Assembly (NCBI GenBank): GCA_964519585.1
Contig: CAZFIO010000096.1
Location: 1-8,415 of the forward strand
DNA: 8,415 bases
Direction: 5' to 3'
Source: CAZFIO01 sp964519585
Lineage (GTDB): Bacteria; Bacillota; Clostridia; Tissierellales; Tissierellaceae
This document shows, piece after piece, positions 1 through 5,668 of the stretch. The first letter of the stretch is position 1, and every line of letters begins with the position of its first letter. Below the pieces are notes generated by a model. That model was not told the DNA's origin and did no database searches. It saw only the letters and a program-made list of their open reading frames with translations. The position numbers and the translations under genes were made by a program.

Positions 1-323
1 AAGAATTTGGCTTAAACAGCATAGCTATTAGAAGTGTACCTCTCTTGTTTGGAGAACCCAAACTTAGAAGCCTATTTATGGACATTTTTGATTCTCTAAA
101 TGAAAATATTAGAAGTAGTTATGAAACTAAATTAGAAAAGATAATGAAGATAGCCTGTACTAGTGCTATTAAGGGTGGAGATCAAATTAGTAATATTGAA
201 ATTAAGGCTTTATTCAAGGATTTAATGTCTTGTGAAACTCCTTATACATGTCCCCATGGTCGACCAACAGTTATTGAATTAACAAAAAGAGATATAGAAA
301 AACAATTTTTAAGGATTATTTAA
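1..323 (+). CDS. mutL: DNA mismatch repair protein MutL, C-terminal end (partial)
   Basis: The frame is open from base 3 with no stop, so the gene begins left of the window; 106 residues are visible. MutL is the mismatch-repair ATPase that couples MutS recognition to strand removal; in bacteria without MutH, its C-terminal domain is a metal-dependent nicking endonuclease. That domain is what is seen here. An FG...IRSVP strand segment opens the fragment. An Ala-Cys motif (ACTSAIKGGD, near bases 153-182) follows, then the CPHGRP motif (bases 249-266) that supplies Cys/His metal ligands, then a short tail ending QFLRII. The DQHA(X)2E(X)4E motif of the same active site would lie left of the window and cannot be checked. 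The CPHGRP motif marks this as an endonuclease-type MutL rather than the E. coli type. miaA follows with only 10 bases between, its ribosome binding site overlapping the mutL stop, so the two are almost certainly co-transcribed. Confidence 0.95.
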   Translation, partial: EFGLNSIAIRSVPLLFGEPKLRSLFMDIFDSLNENIRSSYETKLEKIMKIACTSAIKGGDQISNIEIKALFKDLMSCETPYTCPHGRPTVIELTKRDIEKQFLRII

Positions 324-333
324 GGATGATAAA

Positions 334-1272
334 ATGAAAAAAAACTTATTAGTTATTACCGGGCCTACAGGTGTTGGAAAAACTAACCTATCAATAGATT
401 TGGCAAAACTTTATAGGGGAGAAATAATTTCTGCTGATTCTATGCAGATATACAAGTATATGGATATAGGGACAGCAAAGATAAAAGAAACTGAAATGGA
501 GGACATACCCCATTATATGATAGATATTGTGGAACCTGATAAAGAGTTTACAGTATCCAACTATAGGGACTTAGCCAAGGAAAATATTTTAAAAGTACAT
601 AAAAAAAGCAAGTTGCCTATAGTAGTCGGAGGTACTGGATTATACATAAACTCTTTGGTTTATGATTTGCAGTTTGCTTCAGTTCCACCAAATCAAGAGC
701 TACGCAATCATTATGAGAAAGTTGCAGAAGAGAAGGGAAATGACTATCTACATAAAACCCTTTATGCTATAGATAAAACTAGTGCAGAAAAGATTTCTAT
801 AGGTGACTTAAAGAGGATTATAAGGGCCCTAGAGATATATGAGTTGACAGGAAAAACTATGTCTCAGTATAATAAAAACTTCAGAAAAGAATCAAAGGAC
901 TACAATTTATGCATGTACTGTTTGACTATGGATAGAAGTAGACTATATGAGAGGATAAACCTAAGGGTAGACAGGATGATAGAAGAAGGACTAGTAGAGG
1001 AGGTAAAATCTCTATTAGAAAGAGGATATGATCCAAATTTAATTTCCCTACAAGGTATAGGATATAAGGAGATAATCTTGTATTTAAAAGGAAATATAAG
1101 CCTTGATGACTCCGTGGAAATAATAAAAAAAGCCAGTAGAAACTATGCTAAAAGACAATTAACCTGGTTTAGGCGGGATAAAAGATTTAATTGGGTGGAT
1201 ATTGATAATTTTAAGACTTATAATGATTTAGTAAAATATCTGACTGAATCTATTAATTTTATACTATACTAG
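334..1272 (+). CDS. miaA: tRNA dimethylallyltransferase MiaA
   Basis: MiaA transfers a dimethylallyl group from DMAPP to N6 of adenosine 37 in tRNAs that read UNN codons, stabilising codon-anticodon pairing. The 312-residue length is normal for the family. Visible motifs: the P-loop GPTGVGKT (residues 10-17), the substrate-binding DSMQIYK with Asp35 (35-41), a PHYMIDIVEPD segment and the following FTVSNYR stretch, the GGTGLY loop, RIIRALEIYELTGK, and the late GIGYKE motif that contacts tRNA. The ATG is preceded by AAGGATG (322-328), which overlaps the mutL stop codon, supporting this start and coupled expression. The order mutL-miaA is common in Firmicutes. The next gene starts 57 bp downstream without a visible terminator, so all three probably form one operon. 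The hfq gene often found directly after miaA is not here. Confidence 0.98.
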   Translation: MKKNLLVITGPTGVGKTNLSIDLAKLYRGEIISADSMQIYKYMDIGTAKIKETEMEDIPHYMIDIVEPDKEFTVSNYRDLAKENILKVHKKSKLPIVVGGTGLYINSLVYDLQFASVPPNQELRNHYEKVAEEKGNDYLHKTLYAIDKTSAEKISIGDLKRIIRALEIYELTGKTMSQYNKNFRKESKDYNLCMYCLTMDRSRLYERINLRVDRMIEEGLVEEVKSLLERGYDPNLISLQGIGYKEIILYLKGNISLDDSVEIIKKASRNYAKRQLTWFRRDKRFNWVDIDNFKTYNDLVKYLTESINFILY

Positions 1273-1329
1273 TAATCTATAATATGATGATAAAAAGGAT
1301 AATTCTTATAAAGGGTGAATTAAATATAT

Positions 1330-2625
1330 ATGATTGATAATAAAATTGAAGAAACACTAATAAAAAACTTTGATATAAGTAAAAAAGTGATAAACTATGT
1401 AAAACATCAGGAAAAAAAAATAGTAGATAAATTTTATCAATTAGATAAGATAAAAGAGTACAACCAATATAAAATAATAAATGCAATGCAGGAAAGTAGA
1501 TTAAGTTCAACAGATTTTAATTGGACAACTGGCTATGGCTACGGAGATGTAGGAAGGGATAAGGTGGAGGAGATCTATGCTAGGGTTTTTAATACGGAAG
1601 ATGCCCTAGTAAGACCTACTATAGCATCAGGAACCCATGCCTTACATTTAACCCTTTCAGGTCTCTTGCGTCCAGGGGATGAACTAGTATCTATAACTGG
1701 TGCCCCCTATGATACACTTCAGGAGGTCATAGGAAGCAAGGGCAATAGTCAGGGAAGCCTAATGGATTATGGGGTTAAATATAAAGAAGTTCCATTAAGG
1801 GACAATCAGATTGATATTCATAAAGTAAAAACCATACTTACTAAGGATACTAAAGTTATAATGATTCAGAGGTCTACTGGCTATAGTAATAGAAGGGCCC
1901 TTACTGTGGAGGAAATAGGAGACGCAGTATTATATATCAAGCAATTAAATAAAGAAATTATCATAATGGTGGATAATTGTTACGGTGAGTTTTTAGATAT
2001 AATTGAACCTAGTGACCTTGGTGTTGATGTTATGGTTGGTTCCTTAATAAAAAACCCTGGTGGGGGTCTAGCCCTTTCTGGTGGTTATATAGTGGGTAAG
2101 GAAAATTTGATAAGTCAAATTGCCAATAGAAATACTGCACCGGGCTTGGGAAAGGATTGTGGCCTAAGCTTTGGAACCACAAGAACAACCCTTCAAGGGC
2201 TTTTTTTAGCACCTCATATTGTAAGTGAGGCTGTTAAAGGTGCATTATTAGTAGGTATTGTTTATAAAAGTTTGGGTTTTAATATTGTACCAGAAATTGA
2301 TGATAAGAGAAGCGATATAATTCAAGGTATAGAATTTTTAAGCCCGGAAAGGGTAAGGGAGTTTTGTATAGGAATACAAAGTGCCTCAGCGGTGGACTCA
2401 TTTGTAAAACCGGAAGCATGGGAAATGCCAGGATATGAGGACAAGGTAATTATGGCTGCAGGTGGATTTATAGATGGATCCTCTATAGAGTTAAGTGCTG
2501 ATGGACCTATGAGAGAACCATATTATGCCTATTATCAGGGGGGCTTAACCTATGAGCATTGCAAACTAGGTGTTTATAGGTCATTGGATAATTTATACAG
2601 GAAAAACTTAATAGAATTAAAATAA
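1330..2625 (+). CDS. Methionine gamma-lyase family PLP enzyme ('aluminium resistance' protein, YnbB-like)
   Basis: This 431-residue protein matches the PLP-dependent fold-type I family called methionine gamma-lyase family or aluminium resistance protein (COG4100/PF06838; B. subtilis YnbB). Seen in sequence: an N-terminal helix region (1-60), a glycine-rich TTGYGYGDVGRD segment (66-77), the cofactor phosphate-binding ASGTHAL (99-105), VDNCYGEF with Asp215 expected to pair with the pyridine nitrogen, and SLIKNPGGG, where Lys241 is the likely aldimine lysine. The family is related to cystathionine beta/gamma-lyases. Its true substrate is not established, and the aluminium link comes from old screens, so the biochemical role stays open. 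The start is the ATG after AAGGGTGA (1311-1318). The place after miaA is conserved in many clostridia, usually with hfq between them. A strong hairpin terminator begins within the last codons of the gene. Confidence 0.93.
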   Translation: MIDNKIEETLIKNFDISKKVINYVKHQEKKIVDKFYQLDKIKEYNQYKIINAMQESRLSSTDFNWTTGYGYGDVGRDKVEEIYARVFNTEDALVRPTIASGTHALHLTLSGLLRPGDELVSITGAPYDTLQEVIGSKGNSQGSLMDYGVKYKEVPLRDNQIDIHKVKTILTKDTKVIMIQRSTGYSNRRALTVEEIGDAVLYIKQLNKEIIIMVDNCYGEFLDIIEPSDLGVDVMVGSLIKNPGGGLALSGGYIVGKENLISQIANRNTAPGLGKDCGLSFGTTRTTLQGLFLAPHIVSEAVKGALLVGIVYKSLGFNIVPEIDDKRSDIIQGIEFLSPERVREFCIGIQSASAVDSFVKPEAWEMPGYEDKVIMAAGGFIDGSSIELSADGPMREPYYAYYQGGLTYEHCKLGVYRSLDNLYRKNLIELK

Positions 2626-2654
2626 AAACCTTGAAATAAAGGTTTTTATTTTTT
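2621..2654 (+). terminator. Rho-independent terminator, probably bidirectional
   Basis: A perfect 12-bp stem (2621-2632 with 2639-2650, arms AATAAAAACCTT and AAGGTTTTTATT) closes a 6-base loop and runs into a T tract (2649-2654). It ends the mutL-miaA-PLP enzyme transcript. On the opposite strand the same stem is followed by a T-rich stretch, so it can also stop the convergent lexA transcript, whose stop codon is only about 25 bp away. Confidence 0.85.
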
Positions 2655-2678
2655 AAAAGATTATGTAGGATAAATATT

Positions 2679-3296
2679 TTAAATTACCCTATACAGGCCT
2701 ATGACCTTTCCTAAAATACTTACATCCCTGGTGTAAATAGCTTCCATGAATTGGTTTTCTGGTTGTAAACGAATATAATTTGCTTCCTTATAGAAACGCT
2801 TAATAGTTGCATCATCCTCTAATAATGCAACTACAATATCTCCGTTGTTAGCATATTTCTGCTCTTTTACTAGAACTAAGTCACCATCTAAAATTCCAGC
2901 CTCTATCATACTTTCCCCCTGAACCTTTAGCATAAAGACATCATAACCTTCAATAATTTCAATAGGAATAGGATAGGTATCTTCTATATTTTCAACAGCC
3001 AAAATTGGTTCACCTGCTGTTACCTTACCGACTATGGGTACATCGACTGTTTTCTTTTTTGTTAATAAGAAGTCATCATTCCTATCTAATATTTCAATAG
3101 CCCTAGGTTTAGTTGGATCCTTCCTAATATAGCCTTTTGTCTCAAGTCTTTCTAAATAACTATGAACAGTAGAAGTAGACTTTATTCCGACTCCTTTACA
3201 TATCTCCCTAACTGCAGGAGGATATCCTTGTCTTTGTATTTCGCTTTTAATATAAAGTAAGACCTCAATTTGCTTTTGTGATAAATCGTCATACAT
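2679..3296 (-). CDS. lexA: SOS repressor LexA
   Basis: LexA represses DNA-damage genes and cleaves itself when stimulated by RecA filaments. The 205-residue protein has the usual length. Residues 1-70 form the winged helix-turn-helix DNA-binding domain (recognition region around VREICKGVGIKSTSTVHSYLERL). The cleavage site is Ala94-Gly95 in KVTAGEP. The serine protease dyad is Ser129 (GESM) and Lys166 (ATIKRF). The reading frame stays open 47 codons further upstream, but that extension looks like translated promoter DNA and lies across the LexA boxes. The chosen ATG has a strong GGAGGTG (3303-3309) six bases ahead and gives the MYDDLSQKQ start typical of the family. The gene is divergent from a yneA-like gene, as in Bacillus, and convergent with the PLP enzyme gene. 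It is probably autoregulated through a GAACTCTTGTTT box at its -35 element. Confidence 0.97.
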   Translation of the reverse strand: MYDDLSQKQIEVLLYIKSEIQRQGYPPAVREICKGVGIKSTSTVHSYLERLETKGYIRKDPTKPRAIEILDRNDDFLLTKKKTVDVPIVGKVTAGEPILAVENIEDTYPIPIEIIEGYDVFMLKVQGESMIEAGILDGDLVLVKEQKYANNGDIVVALLEDDATIKRFYKEANYIRLQPENQFMEAIYTRDVSILGKVIGLYRVI

Positions 3297-3302
3297 TTTG
3301 AA

Positions 3303-3309
3303 CACCTCC
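3303..3309 (-). promoter_or_regulatory. Ribosome binding site fixing the lexA start
   Basis: GGAGGTG on the minus strand lies 6 bases before the ATG at 3296. It rules out the longer open frame reaching 3437, which has no comparable site. Confidence 0.9.
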
Positions 3310-3321
3310 AATATTAGTGTA

Positions 3322-3350
3322 ATTATAACATATGTAAAAAAATAAAGCAA
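3322..3350 (-). promoter_or_regulatory. lexA promoter (sigma-A type)
   Basis: On the minus strand a TTGCTT -35 (3345-3350) is followed after 17 bp by a perfect TATAAT -10 (3322-3327). Transcription would begin near 3315, leaving a short leader with the lexA ribosome binding site. The -35 overlaps a LexA box (3349-3360), consistent with autorepression. Confidence 0.75.
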
Positions 3351-3360
3351 ACAAGAGTTC
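3349..3360 (-). promoter_or_regulatory. LexA box at the lexA promoter
   Basis: The minus strand reads GAACTCTTGTTT, one mismatch from the Gram-positive SOS consensus GAAC-N4-GTTC. It overlaps the -35 element of the lexA promoter by two bases, so bound LexA would block its own promoter. A further consensus-like core, ACATATGT (3328-3335), lies in the promoter spacer but lacks the outer bases. Confidence 0.7.
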
Positions 3361-3379
3361 TGTATTTTCCCAAAAGCTA

Positions 3380-3408
3380 TTGACAAAGAACGGATGTTTA
3401 TATATAAT
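3380..3408 (+). promoter_or_regulatory. Promoter of the yneA-like gene (consensus sigma-A)
   Basis: A perfect TTGACA -35 (3380-3385), a 17-bp spacer and a perfect TATAAT -10 (3403-3408) give a start near 3415. Such a strong promoter in front of a division inhibitor makes sense only under tight repression, and LexA boxes sit in the spacer and just after the start site. Confidence 0.9.
3388..3399 (+). promoter_or_regulatory. LexA box in the yneA-like promoter spacer
   Basis: GAACGGATGTTT is one base from GAAC-N4-GTTC and lies between the -35 and -10 elements, where a bound repressor would exclude RNA polymerase. Its centre is 31 bp, about three helical turns, from the centre of the next box. 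Confidence 0.75.
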
Positions 3409-3416
3409 CTAATTAA

Positions 3417-3432
3417 CAGAACAGGAGTTCTG
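3417..3432 (+). promoter_or_regulatory. Perfect LexA box after the yneA-like start site
   Basis: CAGAACAGGAGTTCTG contains an exact GAAC-N4-GTTC core (3419-3430) with two further symmetric flanking pairs. It begins a few bases after the expected transcription start of the yneA-like gene. It is the best operator match in the window. Confidence 0.9.
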
Positions 3433-3454
3433 AACAAGTGTGCGGGGTGATTTA

Positions 3455-3760
3455 ATGAAAAAATATAGAGTTGTTAATAAAAAAAGATTTACTACTTTTA
3501 TTGTTTTTACTTTTTCCTTATTATTTTTATTGTACTTTATATTATTAAACTCTTTAAAGGCTGAGGGTAGAATTTTAAATGATAGGTATTTTGAACATTA
3601 TATAATAGATGGAGATACACTTTGGAATATTGCATTGGAATATATGCCAAAAAAATATGATGTTAGGAAAATGGTGTATGACATCAAGGAACTGAATCAT
3701 TTAGAAACATCTTTTATTTTTCCTGGTGAAGTTATAAAAATCCCCTTAATTGAAAAATAG
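3455..3760 (+). CDS. yneA: YneA-like LysM protein, SOS cell-division suppressor
   Basis: The predicted 101-residue protein has a basic N-terminus, one membrane segment (about residues 13-33, rich in F, L and I) and an extracellular LysM domain (about 49-97, YIIDGDTLWNIA to GEVIKIP) for binding peptidoglycan. This is the architecture of B. subtilis YneA, which delays division during the SOS response and is itself divergent from lexA. The identity is inferred from architecture, size, position beside lexA and two LexA boxes at its promoter; the sequence alone could also fit a generic LysM protein. The frame could begin at a GTG at 3440, but the ATG at 3455 follows GGGGTGA (3444-3450) at good spacing and gives the expected MKK start, so it is preferred. 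A hairpin terminator overlaps its last codons, so it is probably monocistronic. Confidence 0.88.
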   Translation: MKKYRVVNKKRFTTFIVFTFSLLFLLYFILLNSLKAEGRILNDRYFEHYIIDGDTLWNIALEYMPKKYDVRKMVYDIKELNHLETSFIFPGEVIKIPLIEK

Positions 3761-3784
3761 ACCAAAATAATTTTGGTCTATTTT
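3754..3784 (+). terminator. Rho-independent terminator of the yneA-like gene
   Basis: A perfect 14-bp stem (3754-3767 with 3771-3784, core TAGACCAAAA / TTTTGGTCTA) with a 3-base loop ends in TTTT and continues AT-rich. The stem includes the stop codon. It is nearly symmetric, so it could also stop transcripts coming from the right. Confidence 0.8.
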
Positions 3785-3839
3785 AATTTATATAGAATTT
3801 TATAGTTAAATGAATGTTATATGATGTAAGAACCTTAAT

Positions 3840-3873
3840 TTCATGTCACAAAAGGATACTTTTGTGACATGAA
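3840..3873. repeat. Perfect 15-bp inverted repeat
   Basis: Arms TTCATGTCACAAAAG (3840-3854) and CTTTTGTGACATGAA (3859-3873) are exact reverse complements around a GATA loop. Neither strand has a T tract directly after it, so it is a poor intrinsic terminator. It may be an operator, a stable RNA hairpin, or the end of a decayed insertion element, because it covers the stop codon of the degenerate minus-strand frame. Confidence 0.85.
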
Positions 3874-4047
3874 GCATAAGTTTTCTTTAAACTCTTCTTT
3901 CCTAAGGGCCTTCCATTTAAATTTTCTAAAAATATGGATAAAGGCATTGATGAATTGCCAAACAAACCATTTTACTAACCTAAGGCATTATATCATACTC
4001 AGATTAAAAATAACTACCAATAAGTGCAATAGCATGAACAACGTAAA
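3841..4047 (-). pseudogene. Possible transposase tail relic (degenerate frame)
   Basis: Read on the minus strand, this frame gives a hydrophobic stretch (FMLLHLLVVIFNLSMI), an in-frame TAA at 3988-3990, and then 48 codons rich in aromatic and basic residues (KWFVWQFINAFIHIFRKFKWK, then NLCFMSQKYPFVT) ending at TGA 3841-3843. Further stops lie upstream. The composition, the stop and the perfect hairpin at its end recall the C-terminus of a decayed insertion-sequence transposase. No family motif can be named, and an AT-rich region can give such a frame by chance. The call is an inference. Confidence 0.25.
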
Positions 4048-4118
4048 CTAAAACTCTTAAATCGCGTTTAAATAGGCCAAATATATTTGTATTCAATAAA
4101 GAACAAAATAAATCAAAT

Positions 4119-4502
4119 TTATTCCTTTATATTGTAAATATCATCTAATGTTAATTTAATTATCTGTAGGGAATCATTAAATGAGTCTTTATAGTTTAGC
4201 TTTATTAAATTATAATGCTTAATTCCTTTATCAGTTATCTTATATCTTCTTATAGATCTTCTCAGGGGTTCACTCCACCATCCTTCAATAAATCCTTCTT
4301 TTTCTAAATCTCTTAACAAGGGATAAATCATACCAGGACTAGGACTCCATTTGTTTTTTAACCTTGCTGAAATTTCATCCTTAATCCTATTTCCGTAATA
4401 TGTATCCTCCATTAATAAATGTAGTATATAAAGTTTTACAAAGTTTGTAGTGCTTATTGTACTAGGAAATTGTCTTTGCCTTTCTCCTTTATAAATAGTC
4501 AT
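4119..4502 (-). CDS. PadR-family transcriptional regulator
   Basis: The 127-residue protein carries a PadR-type winged helix: NFVKLYILHLLMEDTYYGNRI (about residues 20-40), the recognition segment SPSPGMIYPLLRDLEKEGFI, and a wing ending RRYKITDKGIKHY. The C-terminal part (from about 100) is a short helix suited to dimerisation. PadR proteins usually repress a nearby or own operon and respond to small molecules, often antimicrobials or phenolics; no ligand can be predicted here. Two ATGs are possible. The one at 4502 has AAGGGGGA nine bases ahead and is preferred; the one at 4523 would place that site inside the gene and adds only seven residues. The start overlaps the 3' end of the PHP gene by 14 bp, so the pair is co-transcribed and probably translationally coupled. 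The usual partner, a membrane protein or transporter, is not adjacent. Confidence 0.88.
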   Translation of the reverse strand: MTIYKGERQRQFPSTISTTNFVKLYILHLLMEDTYYGNRIKDEISARLKNKWSPSPGMIYPLLRDLEKEGFIEGWWSEPLRRSIRRYKITDKGIKHYNLIKLNYKDSFNDSLQIIKLTLDDIYNIKE

Positions 4503-5301
4503 AAAGCAAATCCCCCTTTTCAATACTACAGGTATATTTTCCTAATAACAATTCACCCTGAATTAATTCACCATGGCAATCAGATCCACCTGTAATAATT
4601 AAGTTATTATTTTTTGCATAATTAATATAGCCTTCAGTTTCTGCTTTGCTATGCTTTGAATGTATACATTCAATTCCTAGGACTCCTAAGTCTTTGCAAT
4701 CATCAATAGTATTCTCATCATGTAAAAGCCCAGGATGTGCTAAGACAGGTATTCCCCCAAGATCTTTTATTAGTTTTATTGTGTCAAGTGTACTTAAACC
4801 TTTTTTAGCTACATAGGCTGGCATGCCCAGTTTTAAATATCTGTCAAAAGCATCCTTAACGTTATTAACATAGTTTAGTCTAACCATTTCCTTAGCTATA
4901 TGTGTTCTGCTTATTAGATGTTTATTATTTTTTTGAATGTCCTCAAAATTGATTTTTAAATCTAAGTTATTTAATTTTTCTACCATTTCCATAGCTCTTT
5001 TAAATCTTATATCTTTTAAATGGTTAACATAATCTATTAAAATCTTAGATTTGTAATCAATAAAATAACCTAGCAAATGGATTTCCTCATCCTTGTAAAT
5101 AGATGAGAATTCTATGCCTGGTATAAGTTTAAAATCAGGTATAGAATTTGCATACTTAATTGCCTCTTCCAAACCATCAATATTATCATGATCTGTAATA
5201 GATATACCATCAAGGTTTAGTCTAAGAGAGAGATCAATTAAGTGTTTTGGGGTAAAGATTCCATCTGAGTACTTTGTATGTGTGTGTAAGTCGAACTTCA
5301 T
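4489..5301 (-). CDS. PHP-domain metal-dependent phosphoesterase (TrpH/YciV-like)
   Basis: The 270-residue protein is a stand-alone PHP domain enzyme. The metal-binding motifs are all visible: DLHTHTKYSDG (His6, His8, Asp13), TDHD (Asp37-Asp39), GIEF (Glu64), HLLGYF (His75), RTHIA (His134), LAHPG (His189) and GGSDCHG (Asp241, His243). Relatives of the YciV/TrpH group hydrolyse 3',5'-nucleoside bisphosphates or trim RNA 5' ends (RNase AM), using a trinuclear metal site. That role is a family-level inference; the substrate here is not shown. The length is normal. The ATG follows GGAGGTG (5306-5312). That site lies directly after a hairpin terminator, leaving no room for a promoter in between, so expression probably depends on read-through from the spoVS/rny transcript or on a promoter inside spoVS. 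The PadR gene overlaps its end. Confidence 0.92.
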   Translation of the reverse strand: MKFDLHTHTKYSDGIFTPKHLIDLSLRLNLDGISITDHDNIDGLEEAIKYANSIPDFKLIPGIEFSSIYKDEEIHLLGYFIDYKSKILIDYVNHLKDIRFKRAMEMVEKLNNLDLKINFEDIQKNNKHLISRTHIAKEMVRLNYVNNVKDAFDRYLKLGMPAYVAKKGLSTLDTIKLIKDLGGIPVLAHPGLLHDENTIDDCKDLGVLGIECIHSKHSKAETEGYINYAKNNNLIITGGSDCHGELIQGELLLGKYTCSIEKGDLLYDYL

Positions 5302-5312
5302 AAAACACCTCC

Positions 5313-5343
5313 AAAAAGTAAACCTGCCTTAAAGGCAGGTTTA
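5313..5343 (-). terminator. Terminator/attenuator between spoVS and the PHP gene
   Basis: On the minus strand, TAAACCTGCC (5343-5334) pairs with GGCAGGTTTA (5328-5319) around a 5-base loop. CTTTTT follows, giving a GC-cored 10-bp stem with a U tract ending at 5313. The PHP ribosome binding site (5306-5312) begins at the very next base. It would end the spoVS transcript while controlling how much read-through reaches the PHP-PadR pair. Confidence 0.8.
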
Positions 5344-5350
5344 TTAATGT

Positions 5351-5611
5351 TTATCTAGGTTCAATAATTAATTTAATGGCAGTTCTTTCTTCACCATCTA
5401 TTTGAATATCAGTAAAAGCGGGAATACAAACAAGATCCATCCCACTAGGTGCCACAAATCCTCTGGCTATGGCTACAGCTTTAATTGCTTGGTTTAATGC
5501 TCCAGCACCAATTGCTTGTAATTCTGCGCTTCCTTTTTCACGCAATACACCTGCTAGCGCGCCTGCAACTGAGTTTGGACTTGACTTCGCTGATACTTTT
5601 AAAATATCCAC
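5351..5611 (-). CDS. spoVS: Stage V sporulation protein S
   Basis: SpoVS is a small, highly conserved Alba-like protein needed for normal septum formation and coat assembly during sporulation in B. subtilis. The 86-residue sequence follows the B. subtilis protein nearly residue for residue: MDILKVSAKSSPNSVAGAL at the start, then AIGAGALNQAIKAVAIARGF, then the end DIQIDGEERTAIKLIIEPR. The start codon is GTG, with AAGGGGG seven bases ahead (5619-5625). The gene lies 57 bp after rny, an association also seen in Bacillus (ymdA-ymdB-spoVS), but the ymdB phosphodiesterase gene is absent between them. No terminator separates it from rny, and no convincing sigma-H or sigma-A promoter was recognised in the AT-rich gap, so co-transcription with rny is likely. 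SpoVS suggests a spore former, although the family also occurs in some non-sporulating bacteria. Confidence 0.97.
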   Translation of the reverse strand: MDILKVSAKSSPNSVAGALAGVLREKGSAELQAIGAGALNQAIKAVAIARGFVAPSGMDLVCIPAFTDIQIDGEERTAIKLIIEPR

Positions 5612-5668
5612 TTAATAGCCCCCTTATACTTGTTAATATATTACAATATATTATTATATTCTAATTAA

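Larger units (their letters stand above)
3785..4118. other. Gene-poor gap of 334 bp
   Basis: No gene can be supported here. A 60-codon + strand frame (3869-4051) begins inside the inverted repeat, lacks a ribosome binding site and resembles no known protein. The contents that can be described are the inverted repeat at 3840-3873 and a degenerate minus-strand frame at 3841-4047, both listed separately. No terminator with a clear T tract was seen for the PadR gene that ends at 4119; only a weak AT-only 7-bp stem occurs at 4107-4123. Confidence 0.6.

Noticed and set aside
1278..1283. TATAAT as a promoter for the PLP enzyme gene
   Set aside because: No acceptable -35 lies 16-18 bp upstream; in AT-rich DNA a lone -10 match is expected by chance.
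1277..1510. 77-codon minus-strand frame
   Set aside because: Antisense to the start of the PLP enzyme gene, hydrophobic low-complexity translation, no ribosome binding site; a shadow frame.
2030..2212. 60-codon minus-strand frame
   Set aside because: Fully antisense to the well-supported PLP enzyme active-site region.
3297..3437. 47-residue N-terminal extension of LexA
   Set aside because: It translates promoter and operator DNA, has no ribosome binding site, and the ATG at 3296 with GGAGGTG gives the family-typical start and length.
3432..3443. GAACAAGTGTGC as a fourth LexA box
   Set aside because: Two mismatches in the second half-site; adjacent to a perfect box, but too weak to list as an operator.
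3869..4051. 60-codon + strand frame in the gap
   Set aside because: It starts inside the inverted repeat, has no ribosome binding site and no recognisable protein features.
4107..4123. AATAAAT-CAA-ATTTATT stem as a PadR terminator
   Set aside because: Only seven A-T pairs and overlapping the stop codon; too weak to support.
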